From Bullera alba (taxonomy: Eukaryota > Basidiomycota > Tremellomycetes > Tremellales > Bulleraceae): 64,000 bases of DNA. Under the pieces are notes generated by a model. The model did no database searches and was not told the DNA's origin. It worked only from the letters and a program-made list of their open reading frames with translations. The translations under genes were made by a program, and so were the position numbers. Shown piece after piece: positions 28,221 through 40,200 of the stretch. Position 1 is the first letter of the stretch, and every line of letters starts with the position of its first letter. The stretch spans positions 744,001 through 808,000 of the forward strand of contig BCIX01000006.1 of assembly GCA_001600095.1 (NCBI GenBank). The letters run 5' to 3'.

Positions 28221-29081
28221 ATGGGCCTCGATGAAGATGAATCGCTCGGCTGGACCCGACTGCCTCATTCCAACCCCGACCACGAGAACGCCAGCCCGTC
28301 GCCTAAACTTGGGCACGGAGACGGCTTGTGCCAGAGACCAACATACAGGAACACCATGATACGAGACGTCAGTACAACAGCATCCCGGACTTCCCTTTGG
28401 GCGGATAGGCAATCGTCACTGGTTTCCCTCCCGACCCCAAGTTCTGAACCTCGACAATTCCCCGCCAGCCCATATTCATACAGCATTGCTCTTGGAAGGC
28501 TGCTCGGATCTCTTGACAGTGTCGGATCTCTCGACGGTGATGCCCGCCCTTTCGTATACGAACATAGCCAGATCCCGTCACATGGAGTCGATTGGGATAC
28601 AATGAAGATATCCTGCAAACGCTCCGGCGCATTTGGTGTGCAGGCGTCTTTTCGCCCCTCCCGGAGACGCAAGAGCGGATCTCCAGGACAAGCTCGCTAT
28701 GTGCGTACGGAAGTGCCCTGGGATAGCTGGCGAAACAAGAACGCGTACCCTACCGGTGGGCAAAGTTCCGACTCCTCGTGGCGAAACAAGAACGTAACTT
28801 GTTGTACCCCGAACGTACGGAGCTGCTATATGTGGACGTCCATCGCCGAGCCATACCATCAGAGGGTCTTGACCGATCCGGACAGACGACGCTATGCCCC
28901 CGGTTCACCTTTAGGGCTGTCCGCTTCGGCGATCCTTGGTCCACCAACAATTACCTCGGGGGCTGGGAGCAACAACAACTACCTCGGAGGCATTGGAACA
29001 CCCGCACCTACCTCGTTGGCTCCTTGGAATACGAATAACTACCTCGTGGGCTCCGTGGAACACCAACAACTACCTCTGTGA
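28221..29081 (+). CDS. Hypothetical 286-codon frame ending in a repeat region (doubtful gene)
   Basis: ATG 28221 (MGLDEDESLGWTRLPHSN) sits in good context and the frame stays open for 286 codons, long for this GC-rich but intron-rich sequence. The protein is Ser/Pro-rich with no domain I recognise. The last third contains repeated Trp-Arg-Asn-Lys-Asn (WRNKN) and Asn-Asn-Tyr-Leu motifs. The end lies in a minisatellite of 28-31-bp units that are not multiples of three, so the true downstream frame is uncertain. A good intron-like sequence (29098-29149: GTGAGA donor, CTGAC branch site, GCAG acceptor) fits another frame, suggesting a longer spliced or decayed gene. A lysine-rich frame at 29281-29490 could be a 3' exon. 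Confidence 0.35.
   Translation: MGLDEDESLGWTRLPHSNPDHENASPSPKLGHGDGLCQRPTYRNTMIRDVSTTASRTSLWADRQSSLVSLPTPSSEPRQFPASPYSYSIALGRLLGSLDSVGSLDGDARPFVYEHSQIPSHGVDWDTMKISCKRSGAFGVQASFRPSRRRKSGSPGQARYVRTEVPWDSWRNKNAYPTGGQSSDSSWRNKNVTCCTPNVRSCYMWTSIAEPYHQRVLTDPDRRRYAPGSPLGLSASAILGPPTITSGAGSNNNYLGGIGTPAPTSLAPWNTNNYLVGSVEHQQLPL
28935..29080 (+). repeat. Minisatellite, 28-31-bp units
   Basis: TACCTC-anchored units start at 28952, 28980, 29009, 29040 and 29071. Each has the form AAYTACCTCGKNGGCTCCNTGGAA plus a short CAACAAC-like tail. Unit lengths of 28, 29, 31 and 31 shift the reading frame from copy to copy. Confidence 0.75.
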
Positions 29082-29664
29082 TAGCGGACGAACGGGCAGT
29101 GAGACTCCGTGTTTGGGTACGATCGAGCACAGCTGACTAGAGGCTGCAGCGCCGGCAGATACTGCAACTCCTACCTCAATGCGTACCTTATGTTCTCTTC
29201 GGCAAGCCGTCATGTGCTGCCGGTCCATGGAGGGCCACTACCTCGTTTGAAGGTTTTGGACGGCCTTGGAGGGGCAATATGGGTTAGTCGGGCTTGATTG
29301 GCCTGGAGCCACCGGGGGAGTGATTGACGTATGGTATCAACGCAAGAAGGTCAAGCTCAAATTCCTCGCCTGCATGGACGATGCGACCGGTCAAGGTGTC
29401 CAAGCAGTCTTCGCGGCCGATCACCCCGACAACCTGTTAGGGAAAGGGCAAGGCAAAGTCAAGGTTAAACTTTGCAAAACTCTACGTATCGGCGTCGCTT
29501 TTTTCTGTCGTTCCACCCCACGTATTCTTTGCCTCTATGTGTTCTGAACACCGGCTTGACAACCACAATACACATACGACAAGGCCTCGCAGTATCGAAA
29601 GGACGTTCCTTTCAAACAATCCGGGATCGACCACTCAACACGGCAATCGCCAGGGAGAGTCACA
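29082..29664 (+). other. Region with possible 3' exons of the preceding frame
   Basis: Holds an intron-like segment (29098-29149) and a frame around 29300-29470 reading GATGGVIDVWYQRKKVKLKF and later DHPDNLLGKGQGKVKVKL, which looks more protein-like than random. It may be the end of a gene starting near 28221, but I cannot close a consistent model. The right end holds the promoter of the frame at 29665. Confidence 0.3.
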
Positions 29665-30773
29665 ATGGCTGAGGGAATCAGCAAGAGCATCAACAAGGCA
29701 CGCACTGTAGGCAGCGGAAGGGGAACCGGAGATGATTGGTTCGGAATCCTTAGAGGTCGACGTGTAATGGTGAGTCGCTGTTCTGTCACAGGAGTGTCTG
29801 GCAGTGGTACAAGGACGAGAGGTTCGAATGGAGTCAGTCGAGATGAGAGATGGATTGGAGTCAGCCGGGCAGGTGTGGTGGGATGGGTCGCAGTGGTATA
29901 GGCTGGGAGAGAGTCTTGAAATGAGATGAGAGAGGTGGAGAAGGGAAAGGAGCTGATCCGTTGCGCGTATAGTTTTTGGAACGTCAACACCTCGCGAGGC
30001 CTGCTCTCGGCGACATCTCTTCGCTCACGTGAGTTGCGGCGTTATCTCTCTGGCGTCCTCGATCAGACGCAGTCTGTGCCATCGCCGAGAGAAGTCTCGG
30101 GATGTCCAAGGCATGGCTGAGAACTCGAAGCCGCGATCCAGAGGGCAGGAAAACGTACTGACACTATGCAGATAATCGCTACAATAATCGCTATGGCGAC
30201 GCGACCGCCACTCCTCGTCACCTGCGTACTCGCTGACCTGGGCGCGTGGGGGGCGGTGAACTGTGCCCATCGTCATCCTCCTCGCTACTTCCACTGCTCG
30301 GCAGGTCTGCGTCGCTTCTGGCACAAGCGGAGGCGTCCACGCGGAGAAGATGGCATTGCCGAGCTCGTGTGTCCGAGTGGAATCGTCGGAGCTCACGTTT
30401 TGGGCGAAACGTAATGCGGGATCAACATCGACCGCGCCGATCAATGACTACGTTCCAGACGAGTGAGTAGTGAGCGACAGCAAGAGGAATTGCGCTTACG
30501 AGGTGTCAAGGTGGAACCTCCTAAGGCAAGACCGGGTCAATCGAGAACGTGGGGTCTTGGGCGCAAGGTTGCCGTATGGACCTTGGTGATATCAAAGTCA
30601 ACCTCGTGACTGAGCTCAACGGGAGGTCAATGATTCCTCTATTTAATGGGAAAAGATGGTCCGAGTGCATTGACAAGGACGTCACGATCTTTCCCCATTG
30701 GAGGAGGATCATTGGACTCGCGGACAGGCCGTATTTGGATATCACGGGGGTCGATTGGTTTCTCGCCTCATAG
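29665..30773 (+). CDS. Putative multi-exon gene of unknown function
   Basis: ATG 29665 (MAEGISKSINKARTVGSGRG) has a good context and runs 35 codons to a GTGAGT donor. A phase-matching exon at about 29970-30028 reads FLERQHLARPALGDISSL up to another GTGAGT. Further likely exons read VCVASGTSGGVHAEKMALPS (about 30305), EWNLLRQDRVNRERGVLGA (about 30511) and SMIPLFNGKRWSECIDKDV, with FPHWRRIIGLADRPYLDI to a stop at 30773. Some joins need weak donors (GTACTG, GTTGCC), so the exon chain is tentative. No signal peptide, membrane segment or known domain. It may be a lineage-specific or decaying gene. Confidence 0.35.
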
Positions 30774-31343
30774 GCGTTGTCGTGACGGGCCTCTCGACTC
30801 TTATTTGGACTTGTGATAGGTGTCATATACATATCATCTATACACGCCTAGAGCGCATGATGCACATGTGCTCTGCAGCATCCTAGTGGTCTCACTTTTG
30901 AGCAGAGCAGAGCAGAGCGCACTCCGGGCACCAAGGATGTACCGTGCACGAGCTAGAGGTTGTCCCATGTTTGCGTCCACGCGACTGTTACGTAAATTCC
31001 AATTGAAACGTTGAAACACCAGCAGGCAGCAGCAGCTAGCTAGTCAATCGAGGAGGAACGTACTCTGGTCACCTGCTGTTCTACCATAACACCAAGCAAC
31101 GAGACCAAACGACACGAACGAACAAGGCGGAGACGGGGGTGCCGGACGCTCCAACACCCCACTCGCGACGAGCCGAGACACCCTACGTGGGCGATAAAGG
31201 ACCCGCAACGACTTGACGACCACGACAACACGGGCCCTTTGGCGCGTACCGTACCCTTACAATAGGGTTTAGAGGCCATTACTCATCTACCACTGTCTCT
31301 TGCAACGTATCTTCCAACACTACAAACTGGTTGCTAGTACGAC
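30774..31343. promoter_or_regulatory. Upstream region of the SH3/RA gene
   Basis: About 570 bases. An AGAGC simple repeat (GAGCAGAGCAGAGCAGAGC) lies near 30900 and a GCAGGCAGCAGCAGC run near 31022. It holds the promoter of the gene at 31344; no other gene is evident. Confidence 0.4.
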
Positions 31344-34300
31344 ATGGCGGCACCGGCAGCGCTCGCGCCGCGTCCCCTGGTCATCCATCATTACACCCCC
31401 GAAGGGCACAGCGTGATGGAAGACGTCTCTGACGACGAGACGGTCGATTCCGAGGGCGAAATCGAGAGTGATCCCGAGCTGGAACGGGAGCTGGAGATGG
31501 ACGCGGATCAACAGCGGTTCTACCAGCATCAACAGCAACAGGCAATGTACTACCAGCAGCATCAGCAGCAGAATTCGAATCCAGACCTGTCCAACCCGCA
31601 CCCCGACGCGACCGTAAAGGACGATAGCACCGAGGATGCCTTTTCCGACGATGATTCGTCGACGGCCAGCATCCCCGATGAGAACATCGACTTTAGCCTG
31701 ACATACGCCCTGTAAGTCGTGCTGGGAGTCCTGTACGTGCTGGACTGACTGGATGGTGTGATCTAGCCACACCTTCCTCGCGACGGTCGAAGGACAAGCC
31801 TCGGTCGTCAAAGGCGACTCTTTGCTCCTTCTAGATGATGCCAACTCGTATTGGTGGCTAGTGAGGGTGTTGAAGACGGAAGACGTGGGGTATATCCCTG
31901 CCGAAAATATCGAAACGCCTTATGAGCGATTAGCCCGATTGAACAAGCACCGAAATGTCGACTTGGCCGCTGCGACCATGTTGGAGAAACAAGCCGGCGC
32001 GGTGCAGGGCAGAGAAAAGCTCAAGGGGCTGATCGCGGGGAAAGCGAGAGGTGTGCGGAACGATCGATCAGGCGCCAATGGCTCTGACGAGTCGGGCGGT
32101 TCTAGAAGGGTGGTGTTTGCTCCTCCGACATACGTGGATCATCCGGGCGTCACCTGGTCCAGCGACGAGGAGACTGAAGGCGAGGGAGAAGGAGAGGAGG
32201 ATGACGAGCCGGAGCAAGTCGAGCACGAACTCCATGCGGAGGGCCAAGGCTCGAATGTCCCGGACGAGGCGATGCAAGTGGACGACTCGCTAGATGATGG
32301 CAGAGTCGGTGGCAGAGTCGGGGATATGGAGCCTGATGACGGGGTGGAGTGGGCAGATGGAGCAGGCAGAGAGGAGCAGAAACGACAAATGGATCGAAAG
32401 GCTCAGACGACCTCCCCTGCAAGAGATCCATACTTGCCCAAAGAGTCGCTCGCGCATTCTGCCTCCAACTCGTCCCTCGCGTCCGCTTCATCTTCCATGC
32501 TCGACCCAGCTGCCGCAGTCAACGACACGCGCCGAATCACAGTCACCCCGTCCGTCGCACAGGGCTCAGGACCACTACTTCCCTCTGCGATACAGGCAAG
32601 TGCGGAACGCAGCGTGAGCGGTCAATCGACAACGTCGATGGTCTCGGCCACTTCGGTCAGCTCCTCGCTCGGACCCTCGAGTCCCGACGACTCGAAGAAG
32701 ATGCGCAAGAAGAAGCCCAGCAAGGAGGACATGAGCGAGACCGGGGAGAAGAGGCGGTCAAAGGGAATGTTGGGGGGTCTGTTCTCCAGGAAGAAGGACA
32801 AGAAGGGCGTCTCGTCTTCAGATCCGAGAGCATCGGAAGACAGTATTGGACAGCAAGACCCCTCGGCACTGAGTCAAAGAGCGCCCACACCCGCAGAAAC
32901 GCGCTCGTCTCAGAGTCTGCAACAATCCCAGCAATCTCAACAGCCACAACCACAGGCTCCGGTCCACAGCCTCCGCCTACAACAACGCGACCAAGCGGTC
33001 CAACAAGCGTATACGAACAAATACCTAAAGTCGACTCCGGGCAGCGAGTCGTCGGCCAACGCGAGCGAGGCCGCGGCGGCTGTTGCACAAAGTGCCGCGG
33101 CGGCACGACTCGCTGCAACGGCTGCTGGCGACAAAAAGGCCAGACCGAGCAGTATCATTCTCTCGCCCAATCCTGCCGGCCCGCCACTGCTCAATGTCAT
33201 CAGGGTGTTTGCCGGCGAGCACATTCGCTCCGAGGCGAGCTTCAAGACTGTCCTGTTGAACGAAACGACGTCGTCTACCGACCTCCTGCGACAGCTCATG
33301 CAGCGATTCCGCCTCCCACACGCGGCCACACCCGAGGGATACTTCTTGACCATCAAGGATGTGTCTGGGGAGGAGATGGAGCTCATGCCTGGCGAAAAGC
33401 CGCTGGTCGCTTTCCAAGAGACGGTGCAGCGCTGGGCGTCCGAGGACGACGAGGGCAAATTGTTGAGCGAGATCAACAAAAAAGTCAAGAGATCCTCTGT
33501 CAGCAGTATCTCCTCGGTGATGAGTCTGAGTACACATCCGGCAATCGAAAAACTGGGCATGAGCGACTTTTCCGACGATTCCACCGTCAAGATCTACTTT
33601 AATCGCCGACGACCGGGAAGCGCCCAGCAAAGCCAGCAAGGCTCCACTCTGGGCGGCATGACCGAGAGCGCGTCAGAGTTTTCGAGCTACTCGACGCAAT
33701 TGTCAACTGTGCATGAGGCGAGTTCGCCGGAGCAACACTCGGATTGGTCCAATGACCCCTCGACCTCTGGCTCACCGTACAATGGCTCGGACACGACGGC
33801 CTCTCCCCCTCAACAAATGCAGCAGCGATTCAACCCCTCGCTCTCGATCACCACGGGCCAGGCATCGCCAGAACGATTCTCCTCGCCCTCGTCTCGGTTC
33901 ACGATACAGCTCGTCATTCATCCCAAGGATTTACCGGACACTTCGGCCTTTGACCCGCAGAGCGACGCCATCGTGCCGCTGGCAGTGGCTCGAGACAGGC
34001 AGTTTGAAGGGTCGTACCCCATGGATAGCAGGAAGCGGCTGTTCACCCTGCCGCGGAATGCGACGGTGGTGGAGGCGATCGAACAGGGTTTGGAGCGTTT
34101 TGGCGTGACGGAAGGCGTGGTCGATGGAGGAGATGACGTAGAGGACAAGTCGAACAGGCGAAGCGGGGCAAAAGTCCGGTATGCCCTCACCTCGATCATG
34201 GACAATGAGGGTGAGCCAATGATTGGAGAATTCGCGAGTCGACTTGCTGACCCAAAGATAGAGAGACACCTTGCGACGTCTAGCAAGATCCTCGATGCGT

Positions 34301-35856
34301 ACCCGACTCCACCGCAGCTGCGGCCGGTTGAGCGAACGACAATTGAGCAACGCCGCCGATCAAGGGATCATACCCAGAATATAGGCTGTCCAGCCGATAT
34401 CCTCCCCTCGGACCCAATCTTCGTCTTGCGTCGGATCCAACAGAAACTCCCGGGGCCTATGCAGCGACAGCAGGCGCAGCAAACCACGGCGAAGCAGAGT
34501 TCGCCAAATCCCGACGGCAGAGGACCCCTGTCCCCTCAGGAGATCATCGCCGCTCAGCGAGCCGCGTCGAGGGCTACCCAGAAAGCCCTGATATCCGCCC
34601 ATGTCAACGCGGCCCAGGGAGTCGATGTGGTGCTACCTGATCGAGGCACGATCCGGTCGTCGAGGCTGCTCGCCCCGAGTGGTGATGGCGAGGTCGTGCG
34701 TTACTCGTACATCGATGGCGATGGCGAGACATACGACATCTCGGAGATCCTAGAGGAGGAATGGGGCAAGCCAAGTCCGATCATCGGTGGACCATCGACG
34801 TACTCGCCCAAACCGCCCATTCTCCTGCGACTACCGTCCGAGGCCAGCGCGTATGTCACTGCGCCCAGCACGCCCGAGCCGACCACCGAGGGCAAGCAGC
34901 TAGGCCATGGGGATAGGGCGTCGAGGGATATACTCCAAGTCGTGCTCGAGAGGTCAAAGGATGAAGTTGCGCACGACACGAAACTCGAAGAGAGGATTCA
35001 GCGAGTCATTCAAAAAGCCAAAAGCGGCGGTATGCGATCCACCCAGCCCACTCCTCTCGACTCGTCGTCTGCGAGCGGGCGGACAACTCCCCAAGGACAA
35101 CAGGGGGGCAGGACGACGCCGCAGCCGGGCAACTTTGGTCGACCGCTGGAAACCCTGCCGGAAGGCAGAGCGGCGGATGTCACTCCTCGAGCATCAAGTC
35201 GGCAGGCGCAACAGGACACTGCAATGAGTGTGAATCGGATAATCGGCCGACATCAACGGCAACAGCCGTCCATTGCGTCCATCATGTCCGATCTATCGGC
35301 CTCGCCTGCGCCAGAGTCGATCCGCGAACGCGTCAGGGACGACAGACCCAATGGCTCTTTCGCCTCGACCTATTTGGGCAATAGCAGTATGGACGATTCC
35401 TACGAAGATACCTCTCGAGAACCTCGGTATGGCACCCGATCGTCTACTCCTCTCACTGCCACGAGCTCGACACATCCCACGCCGCCAGTGGCTAGTAATC
35501 CGATCTTCAGCGTTCATTCCCTTAATTCCAATAGAAAGTACACGAATGATTCGCCCACTCCGCGACCTCGACAGCCAGTCGCGTACACGGATGATTTCGG
35601 TATCAAGAGTCTGATGGCGCTCATCGACCTGAGATCACGGGATGATGAGGAAAGTGGGCCTGCGGCGAGGCGAAAGAGGAGACAGAGGGGGGAGAGCATG
35701 GTGGATGAAGTGGAGAAGAGGTATTATGGAGAGAGGATAGATTGGGATGGAGTCCATCCCGAGATCAAGGGTTGCTTTGTGGGCGTGGCGGAGAAATTGG
35801 ATCGGTTTGATAATGACATTGACGAGCTGCTCGCGAGTGTACTCGTGGCAAGGTGA
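31344..35856 (+). CDS. Large SH3 plus Ras-association scaffold, Bud14/Tea4-like cell-polarity protein
   Basis: Two exons (31344-31711, 31767-35856) give exactly 1,485 residues. The N terminus is acidic with a Gln-rich run (QHQQQQAMYYQQHQQQ). An SH3 domain straddles the intron: FLATVEGQASVVKGDSLLLL, SYWWLVRVL, VGYIPAENIETPYERLARLN. The tail KHRNVDLAAA is characteristic of Bud14/Tea4-type SH3 proteins that link cell-end markers to phosphatase and formin control. After an acidic/Ser-rich linker and basic patch (KKMRKKKPSKED), an RA/ubiquitin-like domain begins about 33185 (LLNVIRVFAGEHI, FRLPHAATPEGYFLTIKDV). A second similar domain lies at about 33900-34200 (FTIQLVIHPKDLP, VVEAIEQGLERFGV). The C-terminal 400 residues are disordered, with EKRYYGERIDWDGVHPEIKG as a final ordered segment. 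The SH3 and first RA domain are clear; orthology to Bud14 is inferred. Confidence 0.8.
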
Positions 35857-36099
35857 CCAGGCGTGGAGAGGGTGCGCCCCGCGCACCCGCAGACGGATAG
35901 AACTTGGGTCCTGTAGACTGTAGACTTGAGATGATATGACGACCGTTATCCGTTAATTACGAGTTAGTGCTAGTAATGCAGACATCAGTGCTTGACATCG
36001 GACACCATCATCCTGTCTTCGATCTGGCATTACTGATACATCTAGCACAGTGATACGGCTACAGTCCAATCGAGAGATGAACGGGATAAATCATTGGGT

Positions 36100-36944
36100 C
36101 TACAACTGCCTCACGATCGGGGAATCGTACTTTGGCGGCTGGTCCGTGGGATGTGATGCCGGCGGCTGAATGAAGGTGTCGTTGGAGTTGCGCGTGTCGT
36201 GGCGTGCTTGGATCGGCGACGAGTATGCGGCTTGTGGAATGGGAATCGTAGATCGGTCGTCTGGAATAAGTCAGCTATTGGACATAGCATTTCGGCTGAA
36301 TCGGGAGTGAATATCTATAAGGGGGTGACAAAGCAGAATATTCTCGCTCTCAAACGTCGCCTTGACTCCCCAGTTGACTTTCTGATAACCGGGTAGAGCG
36401 GAGTGAGAGCGAGAAGTCCCGAGCGGAGTCACCATATCCACTTTCACTCACTGTACGATGGCAGCTCGGCATCCTGCTCGACACCTTCACGGGTGACACC
36501 CCCTCTATTGCCCGTTCTGTCCCTGTAGACGCTGCTCGCTCCGTAGTACGTATCCTGGGACCTTCTCTGGATCGGGTCGTACGCCTCCCCATTCCGCGGT
36601 CGGTCGCCATTCAACCACCGGCCACTGATCTCATTCGCGACACCGGTCAAAGTCGGTCTGGGGGCCAGTTCCCGGGTGAGGATGTCGGGCGGGTGTGATT
36701 CGGGGTCTCGTCGTGCTCTCTCTTGCTGGGCGCGGAGTCGTGAGCGCTGGACTTGATTCGAAGCGAACCGTCCTATGAGGAGTCAATACAAGAGGATCGA
36801 CCGTGCGATGAAAGTGTCCGTTGAAGCGATCGACTCACCCAAGAAGACGAGAAGGATGACGATGAGGATGACAAGAACGACAATGGCGCTGAGGGTATGT
36901 CAGAAGTGTCCTCACCACAGCTGAGGCTGTACTCACTATAGCAT
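36100..36944 (-). CDS. Small single-pass membrane protein with a PPxY motif
   Basis: Exons on the minus strand encode a very hydrophobic helix (YAIVVLVILIVILLVFLG), then a cytosolic-type tail: RFASNQVQRSRLRAQQERAR, SGRWLNGDRPRNGEAYDPIQ, YGASSVYRDRTGN, ELPSYSNDRS. The end reads SHPTDQPPKYDSPIVRQL to a stop at 36100. PPKY is a PPxY motif and PSYS is similar, so this could be an adaptor for a WW-domain ubiquitin ligase such as Rsp5. The start is uncertain. ATG 36944 gives MLY directly before the helix; an upstream exon ending KKCSKLP joins in frame as DPIMLY but has no ATG I can place, and the nearby ATG at about 37069 is out of phase. The downstream exon joins (A|ACGACC) are clean. Confidence 0.62.
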
Positions 36945-37239
36945 GATGGGATCCTGGGTAGTGTACTGTTAGAGTAGAACGTCGAGACCAGCACCACTTG
37001 TCGTCCGATCTCCATCTTCTCACTCACCGGTAACTTGCTGCACTTTTTTGCCACTCGGTCATATCCGGCGAGGGTGATCGGGCGAGCGGAATCAATCTCG
37101 TACGCTCAGTCCGTCATAGGTCTGACCAGGTCTGACCACCTTTGAACAGGACTCTACTCGGACAGGCAGGTCACTAAATCACCTAAATAGCTCACAACGC
37201 TCTATTCACCACAGATCACCACACAAGACACCCGCCGCC
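36945..37239. promoter_or_regulatory. Divergent promoter region, PPxY protein and NPC1
   Basis: A gap of under 300 bases between outward-facing genes. Part of it may be a 5' exon of the minus-strand gene (frame DSARPITLAGYDRVAKKC at about 37090-37040). A direct repeat AGGTCTGACCA occurs near 37118-37137. Confidence 0.4.
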
Positions 37240-40200
37240 ATGTCCGTGGCGCCCAGGAAGGGCAAGGGCGTGTGTGCCATGAGGGGAACTTGTGGAAAGG
37301 CGACCATCTTTGGCCAAGACTTGCCATGTCCAGACGACAACGACGCGGAGGCGGTATGTGGGATTGCTGCAAACGTGTCATCAAGGTACTGATGTAGCCC
37401 ACTGTCAGATATCCGATGAGCTCCGTGATCTCATGGTCAATGTTTGTGGACCATCGTACCAAGTCCCCTCGAGCGTGTGTTGTACCTACGACCAAGTGGC
37501 CACTCTCTCAGATCGCCTACAGCAAGCCGCGCCATTGATAGCCTCGTGTCCAGCATGTGTCAACAACTTTAGGTCCTTCTACTGCGACTTTACGTGTTCC
37601 CCTGACCAATCGACCTTTCTCACCGTGTCGTCAACCCAGCAAACCACTACGAAACAGACGGCAATCAAGAGTGTCGAATATGCCGTCAGTGAGGAATTCA
37701 AGCAGGGCTTCTACGACAGTTGCAAGAATGTCCAATTTGGGGCGACGAACGGGTTCGCCATGGACCTTATAGGTGGAGGAGCGAGGAATAGCTCTGCGTT
37801 TCTGGAATACATGGGTCAAGAGAGACCTGGACTGGGATCACCATTTCAGATCAACTTCCCTCATGACGACAATACGCCTTATGGCCGTCGACCGTTGAAC
37901 TGCGCCGACCCGGAGATCTACGCAAAGTGCGCATGTGTCGACTGTCCATCGACCTGCCCATCCCTACCCTACGTCGCGCCTCCATCCTCTGGTGGCTGCC
38001 ACGTCGGGGCAGTATCCTGCTTGACCTTTTCCCTCTTGATCATCTACTCCATCGCCATCCTCCTCGGCATCTTGTACTACACCTGGCAACAAGCCCTGCG
38101 CCATCGACAACGGCGATACGAGAGACTCGCACTGGTCGACCCACCACTATCGCCAACTGGGAACGGAGGGTTCAATGGACTGGACGGGTTAGTGGGGAGA
38201 GGGGATGATGCGGAGTCTGGACCAAGTGGCTCAATACATTTCAGGATGGGCAGAGGAGCTAGCTTGTTGGACCCCATGGACCACCTCCAGCCGAAGCAGA
38301 ATAAAGTCAATGCCGCCCTCAGGCGATTCTTCTACAGGCTCGGCCTGACATGTGCGACTCGACCTCTGGAAACGTTCGCCGTTGCGGCCATTGTCATTGC
38401 CATCCTCAATATCGGTTGGAAGGATTTCACAGTCGAGACCAGTCCCGTTAAACTATGGGTCGCACCAGACTCCGAATCCGCAATACAGAAACACTTTTTC
38501 GATGAGACATTCGGACCGTTTTATCGACCGGAACAGGTGTTCATCACGATGGAGGACGGGTCTAGTCCCGTCAACCGGGACACACTGGACTGGTGGCTCA
38601 GAGTGGAGAAGGAGATTTCCGAGCTCAAGTCTGAAAACGGGTATACCCTCGACCAAGTCTGCTTTGCACCCGCTGGAAGAGGAACGCCATGTGTCGTCCA
38701 ATCGGTCTCCGCCTGGATGGGCGATGATCTGGATGAATGGGGAGATGACTGGAAGTCACGGTTCATCGATTGCGCCAACCGGCCAGGAGAGTGTCTGCCG
38801 CCGTTTGGTCAGCCAATCGACCCGAAATTGGTCCTCGGTGGGGCCAATGGCGTTTGGCCCGAGGCCAAGGCGTTGGTGATCACCTGGGTGGTCGACAATT
38901 TTGAAGACGACAGAGTCCTACCTGCAATGGAATGGGAGTCCACGCTCAAGCACTATTTGGCGGATCTTTCCAAACCCGGTGTCTCCATCAGCTACTCCAC
39001 CGAAATCAGCTTGCAGGAGGAGCTGAACAAGAGCACCAATACCGACGTCAAGATTGTCATTCTATCATACCTCGTCATGTTCCTCTACGTCTCGCTCACC
39101 CTCGGCGGCGGTCTGCCTCCATCCCTACTTCGGTCAATCTTCAGGTGGATCCTGCACATCCCCGTCCTTCTAGGTCTTTCCAAGGCGTCCGAGGACGATG
39201 AGCCTCCGCCCAAATTCAGCCTATCCAGCATTCCTCTCATGTTGTCGGTAAACTCGAAATTCTCCCTCGGCCTCTTTGGCATTGTGATCGTCCTCATCGC
39301 CGTGTCATCGTCGGTCGGATTGTTCTCTTTGCTCGGGGTACGAGTCACGCTCATCATTGCCGAAGTCATACCCTTCCTCGTGCTCGCGGTCGGCGTGGAC
39401 AACGTGTTCATCCTGGTTCACGAATTGGAGAGGCAGAACTCGATCCACGCACAGCCCGATCAACCGCCAGCTCAAGCCAATGGGACAGATGACGACGACG
39501 AGTCTATTGGCGCTCCTAATGCCAATTCGCTGCCGGCCGAGGAGAGGGTAGCGAGGGCTGTGGCCAGAATGGGTCCATCTATCGCCTTGAGCAGTATAAC
39601 TGAGACTGTGGCTTTCGCCCTTGGCGCTCTGGTGCCAATGCCCGCCGTGAGGAACTTTGCGATCTACGCCGCAGGCAGCGTCTTCCTCGGAGCGGTCATG
39701 CAGGTCACTGTGTTCGTCAGCGCAATGTGTCTCGACCTCAAGCGGGCTGAGGTGAGTCCAAGGAATAATGGAGTGGTGGGCAGTCGCTGACTCGCGTAGG
39801 CCATGCGGATAGATTGCTTCCCGTGTGTTAGGCTGCGACCGCCCATTGGGCTCTACGAGCGAGTCGCTCCGCCGAGCGATGGCGTGATTGCAAAGTTTTT
39901 CAGAAGGGTTTATGCCCCGTTCCTCCTCCGCCACGAGGTCAAGCAGCTCGTGTTGGTCATCTTTGGCGGTCTGTTCTTGACTGCCACCATTGGCATCCAG
40001 CACATCAAGTTTGGTCTCGGTGAGTGTCAACTGTACCGACCAGTAGTCGTGCTGATCCTGGTCACAGATCAACGCTTGGCTCTACCATCAGAATCCTACT
40101 TGGTCCACTATTTCGACGACCTGGCGACGTACCTTGACGTCGGACCGCCAGTATACTTTGTCGCCCAAGGCGCGGACATTACGAACCGAGATGGACAGCA

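Noticed and set aside
32349..33602. A 417-codon plus-strand frame inside the SH3/RA gene
   Set aside because: It is a shadow in another frame, low-complexity Arg-rich, and overlaps a coding exon with recognised domains.
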